This document shows, piece by piece, positions 42,026 to 48,508 of a stretch of 48,508 nt of DNA. The notes below the pieces were generated by a model. The model was not told the origin of the DNA, ran no database searches, and saw only the letters and a list, made by a program, of their open reading frames with translations. Origin of the DNA: Alphaproteobacteria bacterium. GTDB taxonomy: Bacteria > Pseudomonadota > Alphaproteobacteria > Sphingomonadales > Kordiimonadaceae. Location: NCBI GenBank assembly GCA_021774695.1, contig JAJFIU010000152.1, forward strand, positions 1 to 48,508, in the 5' to 3' direction. The position numbers and the translations under genes were made by a program. Position 1 is the stretch's first letter. Each line of letters starts with the position of its first letter.

Positions 42026-43432
42026 TTACATATGAATGGTGCGGCCAAGCACCGCAAGTGCCGCTTCTTTCATCGCTTCGGTTTCGGTTGGATGCGCGTG
42101 ACAAGTCAGCGCGATGTCCTCAGCGGATGCGCCGAATTCCATCGCGGTTGCTGCCTGCGCAATCATATTACCAGCGTCAGCGCCGATGATGTGAACGCCC
42201 AGTACGCGGTCGGTTTTCTTGTCGGCCAGAATTTTAACAAACCCGTCGGTTGCCATATTGGCTTTCGCTCGGCTATTGGCAGTGAAGGGGAACTTGCCCG
42301 CAGTATAGGCAACGCCTGCTTCTTTCAGTTCCTCTTCGGTTTTGCCCACACTGGCAACTTCCGGATAGGTGTAAACAACGCCCGGTATCACATCGTGGTT
42401 CACATAGCCGGTCAGCCCGGCGATATTTTCCGCGCAGGCAACGCCCTCGTCTTCGGCTTTGTGCGCCAACATTGGCCCCTCGACCACATCGCCGATCGCC
42501 CAAATACCGGGCACATTGGTTGAAAAATCATGGCCAATTTTAATGCGCGAGCGCTCGTCCATCTCAACGCCGATGGCCTCAAGGCCAAGCCCGTCGGTGT
42601 AGGGCCTGCGGCCAACTGACACCAACACCCGGTCGGCGCTGATGGTCTCGGGATCGCCGCCTTTGACCGGTTCGTATGTAACTTTCACGCTATTTTTGAG
42701 CGTTTTAACACCTGTCACTTTGGACGACAGCTTCAACTTCATGCCTTGTTTCTTAAGAATGCGACCAAAGGTTTTACGCACCTCAATATCCATGCCGAAC
42801 AATACCTGGTCCATAAATTCAACAACCGTCACCTCAGACCCAAGCCGCGCCCATACAGAGCCAAGCTCAAGGCCGATAACGCCGCCGCCAATTACAACAA
42901 GATGCTTCGGCACTTCGGAGAACTCCAGCGCGCCGGTTGAAGATACAATTCTGTCTTCGTCAATTTCCATACCTGGCAGGCTTGCAACTTCACTGCCCGT
43001 GGCAATGATGGTATTTTTCGTCTTAACAATCTGCGTACCGCCGTCATTTAGCGCCACTTTGATCGTGTCTTTTGCGGTGAAATGGCCGGTGCCTTTGATC
43101 CAGTCGATTTTGTTTTTCTTGAACAAAAACTCGATACCGCCGGTAAGGCCGGTAACCGTGTTGTCTTTCGCGGCCATCATTTTCTTTAAATCGAAGCTGA
43201 CGCCCTTTGCGGAAAGGCCAAATTTTTCAAAATCATGCGCGGCTTCATGATACAAATGCGACGCGTGCAATAGCGCCTTCGACGGCATACAGCCCACATT
43301 CAGGCATGTGCCGCCAAGGGTATCGCGTTTGTCTATACAGGCAACCTTCAAGCCTAACTGCGCCGCACGGATTGCAGCAACATAACCACCAGGTCCTGCG
43401 CCAATAATAACAACATCATAAGTATCTGACAT
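42026..43432 (-). CDS. lpdA: Dihydrolipoyl dehydrogenase (E3)
   Basis: FAD-dependent E3 of the 2-oxoglutarate dehydrogenase complex, reoxidising dihydrolipoamide with NAD. The 468-residue protein has the FAD motif IGAGPGGYVAAIRAAQLG, redox disulphide GGTCLNVGCMPSK, NAD motif VIGGGVIGLELGSVWARLG, the FAD segment FSTNVPGIWAIGDV and the catalytic HAHPTETEAMKEA. It is 11 bases downstream of sucB, in an E1-E2-E3 operon. Confidence 0.96.
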   Translation of the reverse strand: MSDTYDVVIIGAGPGGYVAAIRAAQLGLKVACIDKRDTLGGTCLNVGCMPSKALLHASHLYHEAAHDFEKFGLSAKGVSFDLKKMMAAKDNTVTGLTGGIEFLFKKNKIDWIKGTGHFTAKDTIKVALNDGGTQIVKTKNTIIATGSEVASLPGMEIDEDRIVSSTGALEFSEVPKHLVVIGGGVIGLELGSVWARLGSEVTVVEFMDQVLFGMDIEVRKTFGRILKKQGMKLKLSSKVTGVKTLKNSVKVTYEPVKGGDPETISADRVLVSVGRRPYTDGLGLEAIGVEMDERSRIKIGHDFSTNVPGIWAIGDVVEGPMLAHKAEDEGVACAENIAGLTGYVNHDVIPGVVYTYPEVASVGKTEEELKEAGVAYTAGKFPFTANSRAKANMATDGFVKILADKKTDRVLGVHIIGADAGNMIAQAATAMEFGASAEDIALTCHAHPTETEAMKEAALAVLGRTIHM

Positions 43433-43443
43433 GGATTTCTGCC

Positions 43444-44703
43444 TTACATATCCAGAAGGAGGCGGGTTGGGTCTTCGAGCGCTTCTTTGACACGCACGAG
43501 GAAGGTCACAGCTTCACGGCCATCAATCAAGCGGTGGTCGTAGGACAGCGCCAAATACATCATCGGACGAATGACAACCTGCCCGCCAACCGCCATAGGG
43601 CGTTCCTGAATTTTATGCATACCCAAAATAGCTGATTGCGGCGGGTTGATAATAGGGCTCGACATCAGCGAGCCGAAGATACCACCGTTTGAGATAGTGA
43701 AGGTGCCGCCTTGCATATCGTCGATGGTTAATTTGCCGTCGCGTGCCTTGCGGCCGTAGCCAGCGATACCAAGTTCAGTGTCGGCAAACGACATGTCCTG
43801 CGCGTCTTTCAACACTGGCACTACAAGGCCGTTGGGGGCCGACACCGCCACACCGATATTGGCATAATTGTGATAAACGATCTCTTCACCTTCGATGGAA
43901 GCATTCACTGACGGCACTTCCTTGAGCCCGAGACAGCAGGCTTTGGCGAAAAAGCTCATGAAACCAAGCTTGATACCGTGTTTTTTGGCGAACATGTCTT
44001 TGTAGCGAGCCCGCGCTTCCATCACTGCCGACATATCAACTTCATTGAAGGTCGTCAGCATGGCTGCAGTGTTTTGTGCGTCTTTCAACCGTTCTGCAAT
44101 ACGCTTGCGCATACGGGTCATTTTAACCCGTTCTTCGCGCGGCCCAGTGGGCACAGCCGCCGCAGCAGCCGGCGCATTCAGCGTGCGCGCAGAACCGCTT
44201 TCAATCGCTTTCATCACGTCGCCTTTGGTCAGGCGACCGTCTTTGCCGGTGCCAGCAATTGACGCGGCGTCCAGATTATAGTCTTCGACCATGCGGCGCA
44301 CAGCTGGTGACATTGGCATCAAGTCTTGTGCTGCCGGAGCGGGCGCGGGTGCTGGTGCTGGTGCAGCGGCCTGAGCCGGTGCAGGGGCAGGTGCCGCCAC
44401 AGCCGGGGCTGCCGCAGCAGGTTCGGGCGCAGCGGATGCAGCCGGAGCATTTGTCGCTTTGCCTTCGGTATCAACTCGAGCGATTAACGCCCCGATATCA
44501 ACCGTGTCACCCTCGGCAACAAGCTGCTCGATCAAAACACCCGCTACCGGGCTAGGCACTTCCATCGCCACCTTATCGGTTTCAACTTCGACGATAGGCT
44601 CGTCCCGTGCGACAGCATCGCCGACCTGTTTGAGCCAGGTTCCGATCGACCCTTCAGCCACCGATTCACCCATCTGCGGGATTACGATATCTTCAATTGC
44701 CAC
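43444..44703 (-). CDS. sucB: 2-Oxoglutarate dehydrogenase E2, dihydrolipoyl succinyltransferase
   Basis: Transfers the succinyl group from lipoyl to CoA. The 419-residue protein has an N-terminal lipoyl domain with the modified lysine in [15 protein letters not shown]. An Ala/Pro-rich linker of about 50 residues follows, then an E1/E3-binding peripheral domain ([20 protein letters not shown]), and the catalytic domain with active-site [11 protein letters not shown] single lipoyl domain is normal. It lies between sucA and lpdA, 46 bases after sucA. Confidence 0.96.
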   Translation of the reverse strand: MAIEDIVIPQMGESVAEGSIGTWLKQVGDAVARDEPIVEVETDKVAMEVPSPVAGVLIEQLVAEGDTVDIGALIARVDTEGKATNAPAASAAPEPAAAAPAVAAPAPAPAQAAAPAPAPAPAPAAQDLMPMSPAVRRMVEDYNLDAASIAGTGKDGRLTKGDVMKAIESGSARTLNAPAAAAAVPTGPREERVKMTRMRKRIAERLKDAQNTAAMLTTFNEVDMSAVMEARARYKDMFAKKHGIKLGFMSFFAKACCLGLKEVPSVNASIEGEEIVYHNYANIGVAVSAPNGLVVPVLKDAQDMSFADTELGIAGYGRKARDGKLTIDDMQGGTFTISNGGIFGSLMSSPIINPPQSAILGMHKIQERPMAVGGQVVIRPMMYLALSYDHRLIDGREAVTFLVRVKEALEDPTRLLLDM

Positions 44704-44749
44704 CTTGTGTGCTCCTAGTTTTTTCGTTCATTTCGGATGCTCTCAGGAT

Positions 44750-47686
44750 CTATCCTTCGAGAGCGTCACTCACTAATTTTTGTTGTTGTGCTGCATGCTT
44801 GGATGCCCGCCCTGTCGCCGTTGATGCACTGGCTGGACGGCCAGCATAGCGGGCCCGCGTTACTGGCATTTTCATACCGATCAGCAATTCTTCGAGCGGC
44901 TCATTGACCGATGTCCAGGAACCCATGTTTTTGGGCTCTTCCTGACACCACATAATGCTTTCAACATTCTGGAACCGTTTCATTTCGGTTTCAAGTGCGC
45001 GCGCCGGGAACGGATACAACTGTTCAACACGCAGGATATAAGTATCATCCTGATCGCGTGCATCGCGCTCCTCCAGAATATCGAAATAAACTTTGCCCGA
45101 GCAAAGAATGACCTTCTTGATTTTGTTATCTGCCTTAAGTTTGATAGCCGAAACGCCGTTATCCAGATCAGCATCATCCCACAGCACCCGATGGAACTGC
45201 GAACCGGGACCAAATTCGTCCAGCGATGACACGCAGCGTTTGTGGCGCAGCAACGATTTAGGGGACATAACGATCAATGGCTTGCGGAATGCCCGATGCA
45301 TTTGGCGTCGCAGCACATGGAAATAATTTGACGGTGTCGTGCAATTAACCACCTGCCAGTTGTCTTCGGCAGACAGCTGCAAATAACGCTCCAACCTTGC
45401 AGAAGAATGCTCAGGCCCCTGACCTTCGTAACCATGAGGCAGCAACATCACCAAACCCGACATTCTTAGCCATTTTGCCTCAGCCGAACAGATAAACTGG
45501 TCGATGATAATCTGGGCGCCGTTGGCAAAATCACCAAACTGCGCTTCCCAAAGAGTTAGACAGTTGGGGTTGGCGCTGGAGTAGCCATATTCAAACCCAA
45601 GCACACCAAACTCGGACAAATGACTGTCCAGAACTTCAAATTGCTTGTCTGGATTTACTTCCTTAAGTGGGATGTGGCGGTCTTCGGTTTTCTGGTCCAC
45701 AAACACCGCATGTCGGTGACTGAAGGTTCCGCGGCCACAATCCTGACCCGAGAGGCGCACATCATGCCCTTCACGCAGCAGCGTGCCGAACGCCAGTGCT
45801 TCGGCGGTTGCCCAGTCAAAACCCTTACCGCTTTCAAACATTTTGTGTTTGTTTTCCAGTATCCGCTTGAGCGTGCGGTGGATATTAAACTTTTCGGGGT
45901 AGCTGGTGATCTGTTCGCCGACCTCGCGCAGCATTAGCTCGCTAACGCCGGTGTCGGCGCGGCGTTTTTCATGGTCTTTGTCGGCAAGGCCAAAGCCTTG
46001 CCATTTACCTTCAAACCAGTCAGCTTTGTTAACCCGGTAATCTTTCGAGGCTTCGAATTCGTCTTCCAGATAGCGAATGAACTCGGATTCCATCTGAACA
46101 AACTGCTCGTCCGTCAGCACACCCTCCGCTTTCAACTTGTCTGAATAGAGCTTCACCACGCTGGGGTGATGCTTGATCGCGGCATACATTAGCGGCTGGG
46201 TGAAAGCAGGTTCATCCGACTCGTTATGGCCGAACCGGCGATAGCAGAACATATCGATCACCACATCGCGTTTGAACTCCTGCCTGAATTCAGTGGCAAT
46301 TTTGGAGGCAAAAACCGCTGCTTCCGGGTCATCCCCGTTCACGTGGAAAATTGGCGCCTGCACCATTTTAGCCACGTCCGACGGGTATGGGCTTGAACGG
46401 GCAAATTGCGGGCTGGTGGTGAAACCAATCTGATTGTTCACAATGAAATGGATGGTGCCGCCGGTATTGTAACCGCGCAGGCCCGACATACCGAAACACT
46501 CTGAAATAATGCCCTGCCCTGCAAAGGCTGCATCGCCGTGCAACAAAAGCGACAGCGTATTGTTACGTTTGCTATCTTCCTTCATTTGCTGCTTGGCGCG
46601 CACTTTACCGATCACAACCGGGTTTACCGCTTCAAGATGCGACGGGTTAGCATTAAGTGACAAGTGTACTTTGTTGCCGTCAAATTCTCGGTCAGCGCTG
46701 GTGCCAAGGTGATATTTTACGTCGCCTGAGCCCTGCACGTCATCCGGTGTTGATGCACCGCCGTGAAACTCGTTAAAAATTGCCCGGTAAGGTTTTTGCA
46801 TCACATTGGCGAGCACATTCAACCGCCCCCGGTGCGGCATACCCAGAACAATTTCTTCCAAACCCATTTGGCCGCCAGTTTTCATCACGCCTTCAAGGGC
46901 TGGTACCATGGCCTCGCCGCCGTCTAGGCCAAAGCGTTTGGTGCCGGTGTATTTTTTACCGAGAAAACGCTCAAACTGGACCGCTTCAATAAGCTTGTTA
47001 AGGATCGCGAGCTTACCGCGGTCCGTGAACTGAATTTCCTTGTCACGACCTTCAATTTTGCGCTGGATCCAGGCTTTTTCTTCGGGATCGTTGATGTGCA
47101 TGAACTCAACGCCGATGTTGGAGCAATAAGTGCGCTTCAATATGTCGATAATTTCGCGCACCGTCGCTGTATCCAGCCCGAGCACACCGTCGATGAAAAT
47201 AGGCCGGTCCAGATCATCAGGCCCAAAACCGTAGGTGCCCGGCTCAAGTTCGGTATGAATGGGTCGTTCTTCAAGGCCGAGCGGATCAAGATTAGCCATC
47301 AAATGGCCGCGCACCCGGTAGGTGCGAACCATCATCAGTGCGCGAATACTATCAATTGTCGCAGCCCGTACATCCACTGCAGACACGCCGCCGTCCACTT
47401 TCGCAGCCGGAACCTCCTGCTCGATAAACATATCCGAGCCATCAAGGCCCGCTGTCAGATCATCGTTTGGACGGATCGGCCAATCAGACCGCGCCCAACT
47501 GGGGCCAGTAACCTGAATGCCAGCTTCCAGCGTCTGGAAATAATCCTGCCAACCCTGGTCAACCGACAAGGGGTTGGCAGCATATTTCGCGTATAGCGAT
47601 TCAACAAATTGCGGGCTAACGCCCTCTAACGCGGCAATTCGATCCAGATCAGCACCCATGGGCAATCGGCGCGGTGTTTCCACCAC
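44750..47686 (-). CDS. sucA: 2-Oxoglutarate dehydrogenase E1
   Basis: TPP-dependent decarboxylase of the TCA cycle. The 978-residue protein has the N-terminal E2-binding segment (FVESLYAKYAANPLSVDQGW), GMPHRGRLNVLANVMQKPYR, the TPP motif GDAAFAGQGIISECF with INNQIGFTTSP-like NNQIGFTTSP downstream, and the C-terminal transketolase domains (LPHGYEGQGPEHSSARLERY). The start is GTG, with an internal ATG eight codons later as an alternative. It begins 15 bases after sucD. Confidence 0.96.
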   Translation of the reverse strand: MVETPRRLPMGADLDRIAALEGVSPQFVESLYAKYAANPLSVDQGWQDYFQTLEAGIQVTGPSWARSDWPIRPNDDLTAGLDGSDMFIEQEVPAAKVDGGVSAVDVRAATIDSIRALMMVRTYRVRGHLMANLDPLGLEERPIHTELEPGTYGFGPDDLDRPIFIDGVLGLDTATVREIIDILKRTYCSNIGVEFMHINDPEEKAWIQRKIEGRDKEIQFTDRGKLAILNKLIEAVQFERFLGKKYTGTKRFGLDGGEAMVPALEGVMKTGGQMGLEEIVLGMPHRGRLNVLANVMQKPYRAIFNEFHGGASTPDDVQGSGDVKYHLGTSADREFDGNKVHLSLNANPSHLEAVNPVVIGKVRAKQQMKEDSKRNNTLSLLLHGDAAFAGQGIISECFGMSGLRGYNTGGTIHFIVNNQIGFTTSPQFARSSPYPSDVAKMVQAPIFHVNGDDPEAAVFASKIATEFRQEFKRDVVIDMFCYRRFGHNESDEPAFTQPLMYAAIKHHPSVVKLYSDKLKAEGVLTDEQFVQMESEFIRYLEDEFEASKDYRVNKADWFEGKWQGFGLADKDHEKRRADTGVSELMLREVGEQITSYPEKFNIHRTLKRILENKHKMFESGKGFDWATAEALAFGTLLREGHDVRLSGQDCGRGTFSHRHAVFVDQKTEDRHIPLKEVNPDKQFEVLDSHLSEFGVLGFEYGYSSANPNCLTLWEAQFGDFANGAQIIIDQFICSAEAKWLRMSGLVMLLPHGYEGQGPEHSSARLERYLQLSAEDNWQVVNCTTPSNYFHVLRRQMHRAFRKPLIVMSPKSLLRHKRCVSSLDEFGPGSQFHRVLWDDADLDNGVSAIKLKADNKIKKVILCSGKVYFDILEERDARDQDDTYILRVEQLYPFPARALETEMKRFQNVESIMWCQEEPKNMGSWTSVNEPLEELLIGMKMPVTRARYAGRPASASTATGRASKHAAQQQKLVSDALEG

Positions 47687-47701
47687 GCCCCTCTATTAGT
47701 G

Positions 47702-48508
47702 TTAACCGATAGCTTTCAGCAGTGTCGGCCCAAGCGCCGCCGGGCTGTCAGACACAACAATCCCTGCTGAACGCATGGCTTCAATTTTATCTTCCGCGCC
47801 GCCTTGACCACCAGATACGATCGCGCCAGCGTGGCCCATTGTCCGTCCGGGAGGGGCAGTAAGCCCCGCAATAAAGCCCGCAACCGGCTTCTTGATCTTG
47901 CTTTGCTTCAGGAATTCGGCCGCCTCTTCTTCTGCGGAGCCGCCGATTTCACCGATCATAATAATCGAGTGAGTGTCAGGGTCACGCAAGAACAAATCAA
48001 GGCAATCAATAAAGTTGGTGCCGTTAACCGGGTCACCGCCGATACCGATACAGGTACTTTGGCCAAGACCTGCAACTGTCGTCTGGTGAACGGCCTCATA
48101 CGTCAGCGTGCCAGAGCGGGACACGATACCCACATTGCCGGGCTTGTGAATATGGCCGGGCATAATGCCGATTTTGCACGCACCCGGCGTAATAACGCCT
48201 GGGCAGTTAGGGCCCACGAGCCGCGTGTTCGAATTTTGCAGCGCGCGCTTAACCCGCACCATATCCAGAACCGGGATACCTTCGGTGATGCAAACCACAA
48301 GTTCGATCTCGGCATCGATGGCTTCCAGAATGGAATCTGCCGCAAACGGTGGCGGCACATAAATAACCGATGCATTGGCACCGGTTACGTCGCGCGCTTC
48401 ACCCACGGTGTTAAACACCGGCAGATCAAGATGGCTTTGGCCGCCTTTACCAGGCGTTACGCCGCCGACCATACGGGTGCCGTATGCGATGGCTTGCTCA
48501 GAGTGAAA
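47702..48508 (-). CDS. sucD: Succinyl-CoA synthetase alpha subunit, 5' end outside window
   Basis: ADP/GDP-forming ligase subunit of the TCA cycle. The frame is open to the window edge with [20 protein letters not shown], the usual second block of SucD; about 20 residues at the N-terminus are missing. The CoA-binding domain, [20 protein letters not shown], and the phosphohistidine segment [12 protein letters not shown] are present. Internal ATG codons are not the start. sucC is expected beyond the window edge. Confidence 0.95.
   Translation of the reverse strand, partial: FHSEQAIAYGTRMVGGVTPGKGGQSHLDLPVFNTVGEARDVTGANASVIYVPPPFAADSILEAIDAEIELVVCITEGIPVLDMVRVKRALQNSNTRLVGPNCPGVITPGACKIGIMPGHIHKPGNVGIVSRSGTLTYEAVHQTTVAGLGQSTCIGIGGDPVNGTNFIDCLDLFLRDPDTHSIIMIGEIGGSAEEEAAEFLKQSKIKKPVAGFIAGLTAPPGRTMGHAGAIVSGGQGGAEDKIEAMRSAGIVVSDSPAALGPTLLKAIG

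Noticed and set aside
1..48508. CRISPR arrays, tRNA and rRNA genes
   Set aside because: No regularly spaced repeats, no tRNA cloverleaf with a TTC-type loop and no rRNA segments were recognised by eye; a covariance-model search would be the decisive check.

Overview
The window looks like a chromosomal segment of an alphaproteobacterium, with a base composition near 50% GC. Several lineage markers support this: GapR (DUF2312), the gapR / DUF1244 / N-formylglutamate amidohydrolase / pyk neighbourhood, tandem DUF2336 proteins, a COQ9-family protein, the 41-residue form of bL36, and a fixNOQP-fixGHIS (cco) locus. The genus cannot be fixed from the sequence alone. No phage, insertion sequence, CRISPR array, rRNA or tRNA was recognised.

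Region 1 (1-12.6 kb) is a microaerobic respiration block. It holds the end of an nnrS-like gene, a TauE/SafE-like gene, ccoN-O-Q-P-G-H-I-S for a complete cbb3 oxidase with its copper and assembly factors, an OmpW-type porin, hemN and a Crp/Fnr regulator. Four FNR-type boxes (TTGAN-N4-NTCAA) lie in front of the cco locus (774), ompW (9138), hemN (11360) and, far downstream, a DUF5676 membrane gene (32084). The regulator has the E-x2-S-R recognition helix expected for such boxes. It lacks N-terminal cysteines and instead has a C-terminal C-x2-C-x5-C cluster.

Region 2 (12.8-26.9 kb) is mostly housekeeping and accessory metabolism: gapR, an SDR oxidoreductase, DUF1244, N-formylglutamate amidohydrolase, pyruvate kinase, a HAD phosphatase, rpmJ and an M14 carboxypeptidase. 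It also holds an arsenate reductase whose 3' end has run into a decayed aquaporin gene, a DedA/ATP-grasp pair, a DoxX-like protein, two tandem DUF2336 paralogues, a YheT-like hydrolase and a metallo-beta-lactamase-fold hydrolase. Region 3 (26.9-32.0 kb) is a probable lysine catabolic operon. It has a divergent Lrp/AsnC regulator, a lysine 6-dehydrogenase/saccharopine dehydrogenase-like enzyme, a thiamine-diphosphate enzyme and an ALDH7-type aminoadipate semialdehyde dehydrogenase.

Region 4 (32.0-38.6 kb) is the most accessory-looking part. It has a DUF5676 membrane protein behind a tandem repeat that builds an FNR box, a methyltransferase followed by a displaced copy of the rpsU 3' end, a sterol-desaturase-family protein, a membrane-anchored AraC regulator, a large tyrosine-rich RTX-like protein and intact rpsU. 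Region 5 (38.6-48.5 kb) holds COQ9, XerC, a small membrane protein, a two-gene Ada-type alkylation repair operon, and the TCA block sucD-sucA-sucB-lpdA on the minus strand, cut by the window end inside sucD.

The best candidates for something little described are the Crp/Fnr protein with the C-terminal cysteine cluster and its local regulon, the tyrosine-rich RTX variant, the arsC-aquaporin fusion scar, and the rpsU 3'-end duplication that now forms the tail of an unrelated gene.
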